Position numbers and translations under genes: made by a program. The notes beneath the pieces are model-generated. The model saw only the letters and a list, made by a program, of their open reading frames with translations. It searched no databases and was not told the DNA's origin. Of a stretch of 23,934 nucleotides of DNA, positions 15,314-21,705 are shown piece by piece. The stretch is from JBIOJB01 sp044450465 (GTDB lineage: Bacteria > Chloroflexota > Dormibacteria > Dormibacterales > Dormibacteraceae). Numbering within the stretch: the first letter of the stretch is position 1; the number at the start of each line of letters is the position of its first letter. The DNA is taken from the NCBI GenBank assembly GCA_044450465.1, contig JBIOJB010000046.1:1-23934 (forward strand). Direction: 5' to 3'.

Positions 15314-15898
15314 TCAAGCGCGTCCCAATCCTCTGAAGACGGGATTCTGAGCCAGCTCACGTTCCAGGCTGGTCGCAGGGCCATGACCGGGATACAGGGC
15401 CGTTTGCATGGGAAGGCGGAGGAGCTTGGTTCCAATGCTCATCATTTGACGTCGCAGATCCGTCTCGGGGGTCTGCTTCCCAATCCCGCCGGCGAGGATG
15501 GTGTCGCCCACGAAGGCGTGATTGGCAACCAGGAAGCACACGCTCCCAGGTGTGTGCCCGGGCGTGTGCATGACTGAAAGCTTGAACTCACCGAATTCGA
15601 GCTCCTCGCCATCGATCAGGTAGCGGTCCGCCGAGCGGAGGAATTGCTTGGCGTCGGCGGAATGAAGGCCGGTCTCCCCTCCGGTGATCGCCTTGACGTC
15701 GTCCTTGCCGGCCACGTGACCTGGGTGGCAGTGGGTCGCCAGGATGTACCTGACCTTCATGCCGGCAGCCTGCTCGGAGATCTTGTCCGCGGGTAGTCCT
15801 GGATCGATCACGACCGCCTCCTTGGTCGCGGAGCAGGAGACGATGTAGCAGTTGACGTCGCGTTCGAGCTTGACCTTGACGATGGCTAGCTTGGGCAT
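15314..15898 (-). CDS. MBL-fold metallo-hydrolase with HxHxGH in place of HxHxDH
   Basis: This is a 194-residue metallo-beta-lactamase-fold protein of glyoxalase II-like build. The metal motifs are THCHPGHVAG (55-64), HTPGHTPGS (His111, His115), VGDT (Asp132) and PGHGPAT (His172). The aspartate of the canonical HxHxDH is a glycine (Gly60, codon GGT); Asp would need a change at the second base. The second metal site should thus be weakened or lost while the other ligands remain. Homologues hydrolyse thioesters such as S-lactoylglutathione, but the substrate here is unknown. Start is ATG with a GGTGAT Shine-Dalgarno-like sequence 2 nt before it. It is divergent from a 31-residue ORF 18 bp away. 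Confidence 0.87.
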   Translation of the reverse strand: MPKLAIVKVKLERDVNCYIVSCSATKEAVVIDPGLPADKISEQAAGMKVRYILATHCHPGHVAGKDDVKAITGGETGLHSADAKQFLRSADRYLIDGEELEFGEFKLSVMHTPGHTPGSVCFLVANHAFVGDTILAGGIGKQTPETDLRRQMMSIGTKLLRLPMQTALYPGHGPATSLERELAQNPVFRGLGRA

Positions 15899-15916
15899 CG
15901 ATCACCATTTACGGTA

Positions 15917-16012
15917 ATGGAGCGGGCCGCTGCTGTCGTCTTCGGGTCGGCGCTGGCGCTGGTCTGCCTCTTCTGGGTCTACGGCTATATCCGGAAACGC
16001 ATGCGAGGCTGA
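15917..16012 (+). CDS. 31-residue single-pass membrane microprotein (putative)
   Basis: This is a short ATG ORF with a clear membrane pattern: MERAA, a hydrophobic helix of about 20 residues (VVFGSALALVCLFWVYGYI), then the basic end RKRMRG. It reads as an N-out, C-in single-pass peptide by the positive-inside rule. It starts 18 bp from the divergent MBL gene. The upstream ATTTACGGTA is AT-rich for this genome but gives no properly spaced -10, so expression is not certain. No family is recognised. Confidence 0.45.
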   Translation: MERAAAVVFGSALALVCLFWVYGYIRKRMRG

Positions 16013-16048
16013 GGACGGCCTCGCCAGCTGACCGTGACCAGCTGACAA

Positions 16049-16167
16049 GGTGCACCGGCCGGATTCATTCCGGCCGTGCTCCGGAAGGTCACCTTTCCAA
16101 ACGCCTCCAGGCGTCGTGCAGGAGAGGAGGGGGTTCCGCGGGGGAGGCCATCTGTCCTCACCCTTCT
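16049..16167 (+). repeat. Interspersed hairpin repeat, copy B (full length)
   Basis: It holds the core GGCCGGATTCATTCCGGCC (16057-16075), then GTCACCTTTCCAAACGCC, a second stem ACGCC/GGCGT (16101-16105 and 16110-16114) and a G-rich 3' part. Its last 39 nt (16125-16163) recur at 16338-16376 with one difference. It is the same layout as copy A in the opposite orientation. Confidence 0.85.
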
Positions 16168-16171
16168 TGAT

Positions 16172-16201
16172 GCGATGCACCGGCCGGATTCATCCCGGGC
16201 C
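16172..16201 (+). repeat. Interspersed hairpin repeat, core-only copy with decayed right arm
   Basis: GATGCACC followed by GGCCGGATTCATCCCGGGCC (16182-16201): the right arm carries changes that weaken the hairpin. The sequence after it is not like the B-type body and passes into copy C2, so this copy is truncated. Confidence 0.65.
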
Positions 16202-16208
16202 CTCGGTA

Positions 16209-16337
16209 AGAGCTGACGTCACTCTAGGCCGGATTTACTCCGGCCGAAACCGAGGCACGCCACCTTCCAATCACCTCCTTGCAACGTGTTCAGCGGAGGG
16301 GGCTCCATGGGGGAGGCCTGCCTCCCCCGTGCCTTAT
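16209..16337 (+). repeat. Interspersed hairpin repeat, copy C2 (full length)
   Basis: It has the core GGCCGGATTTACTCCGGCC (16227-16245), GCCACCTTCCAA, and a hairpin CATGGGGGAGG/CCTCCCCCGTG with loop CCTG (16306-16331), in which one pair is G-T. It aligns along its length with the copy at 9898-10024, including the flanking CTAG before the core and GTGCCTTA at the end. Confidence 0.85.
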
Positions 16338-16383
16338 AGGAGGGGGTTCCGCGGGGGAGGACATCTGTCCTCACCCGCGCCTT
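16337..16383 (+). repeat. 3'-end fragment of the interspersed repeat
   Basis: Bases 16338-16376 match 16125-16163 at 38 of 39 positions. The single change turns GAGGCCATCTGTCCTC into GAGGACATCTGTCCTC and so completes a perfect 7-bp inverted repeat (16357-16363 and 16366-16372). It ends beside the lipoprotein stop codon. Confidence 0.75.
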
Positions 16384-16384
16384 T

Positions 16385-16882
16385 CTATCCGAGTACGACG
16401 AAGCTCAGCGTGATCTTCGTGATGCCGTTGTCAGAGGCGACGGCCAGGATGCCGGTGACCTTCTGGTTGCTCTTTTGCGAGAAGCCCGCTCCGAAGGTCC
16501 CTCCCGAGTTGGCGCTATAGGTCAGAGACCAGTCGCCCTGTGACAGCTGGCTCGAGTAATACGCCTGAACCTGAGAGACGCTGTCGTGCGTCTCCCACTC
16601 CATCCCGTAGGTCGTGTTGCCCGTGGCGTTGTAGCTGGACCCGGTCGTCAGCCTCGCGCCCGGATACACCGGGACGTTGGAGGGGAACCCGGATGGAGCC
16701 GGCACCTCGGGATCGAGCCCGGCGGTGTTCTGGTTCTGATCAGGTGTGGACGTCGACGCGGCGGATGGAGTCGACCCCGAGGGCGAGTTCCCAGACTGGG
16801 CGGCTGGGCTGCTCGAGCTCCCGCATGCCGAGACGAGCGCCGCCAGCGCCACCACGACCGCAAACCGGAATCGCAGGTTCAT
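16385..16882 (-). CDS. Secreted lipoprotein, unknown function
   Basis: This is a 165-residue lipoprotein. From ATG 16882 the signal peptide is MNLRFRFAVVVALAALVSAC, with VSAC as lipobox and Cys20 as the lipidated residue. A Ser/Pro/Thr/Gln-rich linker follows (about 21-55), then a globular part of about 110 residues starting VPAPSGFPSNVPVYPGARLT. The pattern Pxxxgxpxxxxxxxxxxxx-YYxxQLxxxgW, here VQAYYSSQLSQGDWSLTYS, is like lipoproteins of actinobacterial genomes with a small alpha/beta domain. A TTG 15 nt further upstream is less likely as start, since it would precede the signal peptide's basic end. No enzymatic motif is seen. Confidence 0.72.
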   Translation of the reverse strand: MNLRFRFAVVVALAALVSACGSSSSPAAQSGNSPSGSTPSAASTSTPDQNQNTAGLDPEVPAPSGFPSNVPVYPGARLTTGSSYNATGNTTYGMEWETHDSVSQVQAYYSSQLSQGDWSLTYSANSGGTFGAGFSQKSNQKVTGILAVASDNGITKITLSFVVLG

Positions 16883-16933
16883 TGTCTGTGCCCCCAAGTG
16901 TGGTTCTCCAAAGGCTCTGCCGTCAATGGCGTT

Positions 16934-18319
16934 TCACCCGCGCCAAGGTCTGACCATCCGGCCTCGAGGTGCGCGGGCCCTCGACAAGGATTCGCCGCGG
17001 AGAAACACCTCTGCAATCGCAAAACCGAACTCCTTTCCTTCGAGGGCGCCGTGGCGCTGCCGCGACCGCATGGCAGAGGGGCGAACAGCCGTCTTGCGAT
17101 TCGGGTCGACGATCACAAGATCGGCATCGTAGCCAGGCGCGATGGCGCCCTTGCTCTGCTGAAGGCCCGCCAGCTCGGCCGGGCCTTCGCAGACCCAACG
17201 AGGCGCCTGCCACACGTCGCCCATCCTCTTCGCCAGCTCGAGGCAGCTCAGATAGAGGGTCTGCACGCCAGGACTGCCGGGAGGTGCATCCTGCAGGGAG
17301 CCCGCCTTCTCTCGGTCCGTGTGAGGGGCGTGATCGGTGGCGACGATAGTTATCGCCCCACTCGCGAGAGCGTTGGTCAGAGCCTGCTGGTCGGCCGGCG
17401 TCCGCACGGGCGGAAGCATCTTGATCGAATTCCCAAGCCGGCCATAATCCAGCTCGGTCAGCCACAGGTAGGACGGGGTGGTCTCGAGACTCAATGAAGC
17501 CCCGCCGCGAATCGCATCCTCAGCCGCTCGCAGCCCCATCTCGCTCGACAGATGGGCGACGTGCAGCCTCACGCCGGACGACCTCGCGACCGCGGCCGCT
17601 GCCGCGACGGCAACTGCCTCCGCCACGGCGGGGCGCGATTCGAGCACGTCGACGTACGAGCTCAGCGGACGGTGGAACGCGGCCAGCACCGATGGGTCCT
17701 CGGCATGAATCGCCAGGGGCAGCCCGAGGCGGGCGATCACCGGGGCGAGCCGCGCAAGAGTTCCGTAATCGGGTGGGGCCTCGAGATCTGGATCGCCCCG
17801 CGCGAGGGCGTGCGTGACCTGTTTGCGGCTCAGGCTGTACGAGTAGCCCAGGTACGCCTTGAAACCGACCGCGCCCGCCTCAGCCATGCCCCACAGCTGG
17901 TCCTTGGTGGTGGTGGACCGGATCATGCCCCACAGTCCGAAATCGACGCGCGCCTTGGCCCGTGCGAGCGCCGACTTGGCCTCGAGGACCCCGGCGCTGT
18001 CGACAGCCGGCACCGTGTTGGGCATGTCGAGCACCGTGGTCACGCCGCCGGCGGCGGCAGCGGCGGTCAGCGACCCGAAGTCTTCTTTGTCCGGAAACCC
18101 CGGATCGCGGCTGTGCACGTGTACGTCGATGGCTCCGGGGAGCACGTAAAGTCCAGTGGCATCTCGGACCACGGCGTCGGCCGCGGCGGCCACGCCCGGC
18201 TCGACCATCGTGACCGCGCCGTCGACCGCGTATACGTCCGCCACCCGGGGTCCCTGAGGCGTGTAGACGGTTCCGCCTCGAACCAGCAGCGAGCGGCTTC
18301 GCGGCCTGGCTTCAGTCAA
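16934..18319 (-). CDS. pyrC: Dihydroorotase-type amidohydrolase
   Basis: This is a 461-residue cyclic amidohydrolase. It probably closes carbamoyl-aspartate to dihydroorotate in pyrimidine synthesis. Visible are PGAIDVHVHSRDPG (His67, His69 as metal ligands, Arg71 for substrate), a Lys in VGFKAYLG (Lys154, site of carboxylation), AIHAEDP (His205), HVAHLSS and the catalytic TDHAPH. An allantoinase or hydantoinase has a similar frame, but the gene follows pyrE, which supports dihydroorotase. The start was chosen as TTG 18319: it overlaps the pyrE stop by 8 nt and begins at TEARPRSRSLLVRGG. A GTG at 18397 would extend it by 26 residues deep into pyrE, with no family similarity. Confidence 0.85.
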   Translation of the reverse strand: MTEARPRSRSLLVRGGTVYTPQGPRVADVYAVDGAVTMVEPGVAAAADAVVRDATGLYVLPGAIDVHVHSRDPGFPDKEDFGSLTAAAAAGGVTTVLDMPNTVPAVDSAGVLEAKSALARAKARVDFGLWGMIRSTTTKDQLWGMAEAGAVGFKAYLGYSYSLSRKQVTHALARGDPDLEAPPDYGTLARLAPVIARLGLPLAIHAEDPSVLAAFHRPLSSYVDVLESRPAVAEAVAVAAAAAVARSSGVRLHVAHLSSEMGLRAAEDAIRGGASLSLETTPSYLWLTELDYGRLGNSIKMLPPVRTPADQQALTNALASGAITIVATDHAPHTDREKAGSLQDAPPGSPGVQTLYLSCLELAKRMGDVWQAPRWVCEGPAELAGLQQSKGAIAPGYDADLVIVDPNRKTAVRPSAMRSRQRHGALEGKEFGFAIAEVFLRGESLSRARAPRGRMVRPWRG

Positions 18320-18848
18320 GTTCCAGGTCGTGGATTCGGAAAAGTGGCGAGTATGGGATTCGAGCCGAGGCGATGTTTTCCTCGCCGCCCTCACCACGAT
18401 CGAGCACGACCACCAGGTGAATCACCTCCAACCCGGCGTCGCGGAGGACCTGCGCGGACCGAAGCGAGTCGCCGCCCGTCGTGACAACGTCCTCGATCAC
18501 GGTCACCCGATCCCCGGCGGCAAGCCGTCCCTCGAGCTGCTTCGCAGTGCCGTACCCTTTCGGCTCCTTGCGGACGAGGACGAGCGGCAGGCCTGTCTCC
18601 AGCGAGACGGCACCCCCCAGGAGCACGGCGCCCAGCTCGGGCGCAGCGAGCCGCTGGGTGGCCGGCGGAACAAGTCGGGCGAGGTGTCTGCCCAGCCGGC
18701 GGAGGAGGGCTGGGTCGGTCTCGAACAGGAACTTGTCGAAGTACCGGTTCGAGCGCTTGCCAGACCGGAGAACGAAATCACCCTTCAGGTAGGACGCTTT
18801 GACCAGATCTCGGGCGAGGTCCTGGAGTTCGGATGCCTCAACCGTCAC
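18312..18848 (-). CDS. pyrE: Orotate phosphoribosyltransferase
   Basis: This 178-residue type I phosphoribosyltransferase joins orotate and PRPP to make OMP in pyrimidine synthesis. The PRPP loop is VTVIEDVVTTGGDSL (about 114-128), and the substrate hood KGDFVLRSGKRSNRYFDKF (about 22-40) and RKEPKGYGTAKQLEG are typical of PyrE. GTG start 18848 lies 6 nt after TAGATT, with no Shine-Dalgarno sequence. It heads an operon with the dihydroorotase-like gene, overlapping it by 8 nt. It is divergent from ylxP; the -10 elements of both promoters overlap on opposite strands. No pyrR site or attenuator is seen. Confidence 0.93.
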   Translation of the reverse strand: MTVEASELQDLARDLVKASYLKGDFVLRSGKRSNRYFDKFLFETDPALLRRLGRHLARLVPPATQRLAAPELGAVLLGGAVSLETGLPLVLVRKEPKGYGTAKQLEGRLAAGDRVTVIEDVVTTGGDSLRSAQVLRDAGLEVIHLVVVLDRGEGGEENIASARIPYSPLFRIHDLELD

Positions 18849-18853
18849 AGACC

Positions 18854-18860
18854 TAATCTA
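18854..18860. promoter_or_regulatory. Overlapping -10 elements of pyrE and ylxP (bidirectional promoter)
   Basis: On the plus strand TAATCT (18854-18859) precedes the ylxP ATG by 9 nt. On the minus strand TAGATT (18860-18855) precedes the pyrE GTG by 6 nt. Both fit TANNNT, and they share five bases. The two start codons are only 20 bp apart. Confidence 0.55.
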
Positions 18861-18868
18861 GCTGAAGA

Positions 18869-19171
18869 ATGTCTTCGCCCCTGACCGTCGGGCTGCTGCG
18901 CGTGAAGCTTCATCTTCCGGAGAGCGGATCGCTTAAGTCGAAGCGTCAGGTCGTCAGCGGGTTGCTCCGGCGGATGCAGCAGCAGCTTCGAGTCGCTGCC
19001 GCCGAGGTGGGCGAGCTCGATCGCTGGCAGCTGGCTGAGCTTGCCGTCGCGACTGTGAGCGGGGACGGGCGTCACGCCGACGCGGTGCTCGCGTCGGCGC
19101 TCGCATTCATCGAATCGAACAGCGATGGCGCCCAGATCACGGACGTGTCCACCGAGCTGTTGCGAGCATGA
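18869..19171 (+). CDS. ylxP: YlxP-like DUF503 protein
   Basis: This 100-residue DUF503 protein has the family start TVGLLRVKLHLPESGSLKSKRQVVSGLLRRMQQ and the block VAAAEVGELDRWQLAELAVATVSGDGRHADAVL. In other bacteria YlxP is coded beside rbfA and infB, and its biochemical role is not settled; an association with ribosome maturation has been proposed. Here it precedes a Ski2-like helicase and overlaps it by 4 nt (ATGA), so both are translationally coupled and might act together on RNA. The ATG start has TAATCT 9 nt upstream and no clear Shine-Dalgarno sequence. Confidence 0.82.
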   Translation: MSSPLTVGLLRVKLHLPESGSLKSKRQVVSGLLRRMQQQLRVAAAEVGELDRWQLAELAVATVSGDGRHADAVLASALAFIESNSDGAQITDVSTELLRA

Positions 19172-21021
19172 GCGCGGTCGAGGTTTTCACCGAGGCGTTC
19201 GAAGCGACCCTGCCCTTCAAGCTCGATGGGTTTCAGCGCGAGGCCATCGAGAAGCTCGAGCTCGGCCGTGGCGGTGTGCTGGTGAGCGCGCCGACGTCGA
19301 GCGGCAAGACCATCGTCGCCGAGTACGCAATCTTCAGGACGCTCAAGGCGGGCGCCAAGCTCATCTACACGACGCCCCTGAAGGCGCTCAGCAACCAGAA
19401 ATATCACGACTTCGTGAAGCAGTACGGCGAGTCCACAGTCGGGTTGGTCACCGGCGAGAACACCATCAATGACGACGCACCCATCGTCGTCATGACGACC
19501 GAGATCCTGCGCAACCTGATCTATGAGGACCCCCGCCGCCTCGAGCCGGTTCGGTATGTGGTGCTCGACGAAGTCCACTACATCGACGATTTCCCCAGGG
19601 GCTCGGTATGGGAGGAGATCGTGATCCAGGCACCTCGGACTATCAAGCTGGTCGGGCTCTCGGCCACGATCGGCAACTACCGAGAGATCGCCGACTGGAT
19701 GAGCGAGAACCGCGGCGGCATGGAAACCGTCTTTCACGACGTGCGCCCCGTGGAGTTGAAGATGTGGCTGGCCATCGACAATCGCTTCCTCCCGCTGTTC
19801 AAAGGCGATGGCGGCATCGATCAGCGGACCTGGACCAAAGCCGCGCAGGAGGAGGAGGGCCCCTACCGCGCTGGCGGGCACCGCGGTCTGCCATCAAACG
19901 ACCTGCTGCACGTGATCCAGGAGCTTCGGGCGCTGGACATGCTGCCGGCGATCTATTTCATCTTCTCGCGCCGGGGATGTCGAGAGGCGCTGCAGCGAAG
20001 CGCCTACCACGAGCTTGACCTCACGACCGCCGACGAGAAGGCGGCCATCGACAGGGTTGCCGCCGAAAGGCTGGAGGCGTTGACCGACCATGACGAAGAA
20101 ACGCTGTTCAGGCGCATGGTCGACGCTCGGCTGCTGCGCCGCGGGCTCGCCGAGCACCATGCGGGCCTTCTTCCCTATCACAAGGAGATGGTGGAGGAGC
20201 TCTTCCAGCGCGGCCTGATCAAGGTTGTGTTCGCCACGGAGACGCTATCGCTGGGTATCAACATGCCGGCCCGCGGCGTGGTCGTCTCCTCCTTCACCAA
20301 GTTCGACGGCGTCAACTTCTCCCACCTCACCACGGGCGAGCTGACTCAGCTGATGGGCCGAGCCGGACGGCGCGGCATCGACGTCATTGGACACGGAGTG
20401 ATCCTCAAGGAGTCTGACGTCGAGGTCGGGACGATCTACGAGGTCGCGATGGGACCCACCCTGGTCGTCCAGTCGAAGTTCCTGCCGAGCTACAACATGT
20501 CGCTCAACCTACTGCGCATCTACTCGCTGGACGAGGCCGAGGCGCTCATGCAGAGGTCGTTCGGGCAGTTCCAGAAACGACTCGCCGCCGAGCAGACAGG
20601 CGAGCGTGTGGCCAACGTTCGTGAAAGGTTGGCCGACGTCCGCCGGCTCTGGGACGACCCAACCGTGTCGATCGATGACATCGCTCACTACTTCAAGCTC
20701 GAGGACCGCAGGCGCGCGATACGGATCGAGATCCGCCGGCTGCGTCGCGAGGCTGGATCGGAACGCCGCGGCCGGCGCTCGCGCCAAACGCGCTCCGTCG
20801 GACCCACCGGCCGGCAGCTGCAGCGGCTCGAGATCGAAGCCAGGGGGCTGGTCGAGCGGCAGAAGAAGCTCAAAGTGGTTCACTCGCCCCGGTTCGGCGA
20901 GCTGCTGCACAAATACAGCGGATCCGGACCCTGCAGAAAGAGCTCGACACGAGCGAGCGGGAGGTTGGCGGTCAGCTCGACGAGTACGCGCGCAAGCTGC
21001 GACGGCTGTGCCGCATCCTGA
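19168..21021 (+). CDS. Ski2/Mtr4-like DEVH RNA helicase (HelY-like), 5' part before a frameshift
   Basis: This is a superfamily 2 RNA helicase with the motifs SAPTSSGKT (Walker A, 40-48), TTPLKALSNQK (Ia), DEVH (134-137), SATIGN (165-170), the second RecA domain with FATETLSLGINMPAR (355-369), and QLMGRAGRRG (394-403). Size and order match HelY-type helicases of about 800 residues or more, for example those of Actinomycetota. The gene overlaps ylxP by 4 nt. The reading frame shifts near 20900-20921: in this frame the last residues after LLHKYSGSG (from about residue 590) are not family-like and end at 21021, while good coding continues in another frame to 21569. The true protein would be about 800 residues. 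Confidence 0.9.
   Translation: MSAVEVFTEAFEATLPFKLDGFQREAIEKLELGRGGVLVSAPTSSGKTIVAEYAIFRTLKAGAKLIYTTPLKALSNQKYHDFVKQYGESTVGLVTGENTINDDAPIVVMTTEILRNLIYEDPRRLEPVRYVVLDEVHYIDDFPRGSVWEEIVIQAPRTIKLVGLSATIGNYREIADWMSENRGGMETVFHDVRPVELKMWLAIDNRFLPLFKGDGGIDQRTWTKAAQEEEGPYRAGGHRGLPSNDLLHVIQELRALDMLPAIYFIFSRRGCREALQRSAYHELDLTTADEKAAIDRVAAERLEALTDHDEETLFRRMVDARLLRRGLAEHHAGLLPYHKEMVEELFQRGLIKVVFATETLSLGINMPARGVVVSSFTKFDGVNFSHLTTGELTQLMGRAGRRGIDVIGHGVILKESDVEVGTIYEVAMGPTLVVQSKFLPSYNMSLNLLRIYSLDEAEALMQRSFGQFQKRLAAEQTGERVANVRERLADVRRLWDDPTVSIDDIAHYFKLEDRRRAIRIEIRRLRREAGSERRGRRSRQTRSVGPTGRQLQRLEIEARGLVERQKKLKVVHSPRFGELLHKYSGSGPCRKSSTRASGRLAVSSTSTRASCDGCAAS
20900..20921 (+). other. Frameshift point in the helicase gene
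   Basis: Upstream coding is in the frame of base 19168. From 20919 the frame of base 20919 (CGG ATC CGG ACC CTG) gives the family-like RIRTLQKEL. One missing base or two extra bases in about 20900-20921 would restore one ORF. I see no X XXY YYZ slippery heptamer. Confidence 0.75.
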
Positions 21022-21065
21022 CCGAAACCGGCTTTCTCGCCCAGGACAAGCCCACCGACAAGGGA

Positions 21066-21569
21066 ATGTTCGCGTCCCGCGTTTATGGCGAGAACACGAT
21101 CCTTGTCGCAGAAGCGGTCTGGTTGGGCTGGTTCGAGGGCCTGACTCCCGAGGAGCTGTGCGCGGTGGTGGTCATGCTCGCCGCCGAGGACCGGGAGCGC
21201 GGCCGAGACCGCGGACATCGCGGCCCACGGCGCTACCCGACACCAGCCATCGGCCAGACCGCCCGACTCGTGCGGTCGCTCTATTTCAGGTTCGCCGACC
21301 TCGAGGGCGACCTCGACGAGCCGAACTTGCGCGTCCCGTCACACGACTACATCGATTTCGCCTATCGGTGGGCGGCCGGCGAAGCGCTGGACCAGATCCC
21401 CTTGCCCGCCAACGTGGACATCGGTGACGCGATCAAGGCGATGAAGGCCCTCTACTCGCTGCTCCGGCAGCTGGAGTTCGCGCTGCGACAGGCCAGGTCG
21501 CCGCTTCTCGACGCCGTCGCTCGCGCCGTCGCGCAGATGGAAAGAGACGTCATCAAACGCACCTACTGA
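21066..21569 (+). CDS. Ski2-like helicase, 3' part after the frameshift
   Basis: This is the C-terminal part of the helicase in the -1 frame. It can be read as family-like sequence from about 20919 (RIRTLQKELDTSEREV) through ILTETGFLAQDKPTDKGMFASRVYGENTILVAEAV and on to the end. It has the typical C-terminal (DSHCT-like) region with EGLTPEELCAVVVMLAAEDRER, and ends VARAVAQMERDVIKRTY. ATG 21066 is an internal Met and unlikely to be a real start. Alone this piece has no motor motif. It belongs with the 19168-21021 coding region. Confidence 0.75.
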   Translation: MFASRVYGENTILVAEAVWLGWFEGLTPEELCAVVVMLAAEDRERGRDRGHRGPRRYPTPAIGQTARLVRSLYFRFADLEGDLDEPNLRVPSHDYIDFAYRWAAGEALDQIPLPANVDIGDAIKAMKALYSLLRQLEFALRQARSPLLDAVARAVAQMERDVIKRTY

Positions 21570-21614
21570 GATATGAAGGATTTCTCCCGGCCATGCACGG
21601 AGATGGAGGGACAA

Positions 21615-21642
21615 AGTCGCGGCCGGAGTGAATCCGGCCGCC
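21615..21642 (-). repeat. Interspersed hairpin repeat, copy F (core only)
   Basis: The core hairpin 21620-21638, read on the minus strand as GGCCGGATTCACTCCGGCC, lies after the helicase stop and before the next promoter. No other part of the repeat body is seen nearby. It is the only copy between genes of the same direction. Confidence 0.75.
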
Positions 21643-21690
21643 CCGACAACGCCGGCTTCGCTTGCGGCTTCCCACTCATTACAGGGGGCA

Positions 21691-21696
21691 TAGACT
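21691..21696 (+). promoter_or_regulatory. -10 element TAGACT, probable leaderless promoter
   Basis: It fits TANNNT and lies 9 nt before the TTG start at 21706. It is the same hexamer as before parA. There is no Shine-Dalgarno sequence. Confidence 0.5.
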
Positions 21697-21705
21697 GAGG
21701 TTGGC

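Larger units (their letters stand above)
16013..16384. other. Repeat-filled 372-bp intergenic region
   Basis: There is no gene here. The stretch between the microprotein and the convergent lipoprotein gene is almost entirely repeat copies: B (16049-16167), a core-only copy (16172-16201), C2 (16209-16337) and a 3'-end copy (16337-16383), all in the same orientation. It looks like a landing site in which copies accumulated head to tail. Confidence 0.8.

Noticed and set aside
16049..16383. CRISPR array
   Set aside because: The repeats are long, palindromic, unevenly spaced and dispersed at other loci, without spacers or cas genes.
17552..18484. 310-codon open frame on the plus strand over the pyrC/pyrE region
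   Set aside because: It is Arg/Gly-rich antisense to two well-recognised enzymes with full motifs.
20880..20940. Programmed -1 frameshifting in the helicase
   Set aside because: I see no X XXY YYZ slippery heptamer (the local sequence is CAC AAA TAC AGC) and no strong downstream hairpin. A mutation or base error is simpler.
21573..21698. 41-codon ORF starting MKDFSRPCTEMEG after the helicase
   Set aside because: It runs through the repeat hairpin, has no start signal and no domain pattern. It is probably chance.
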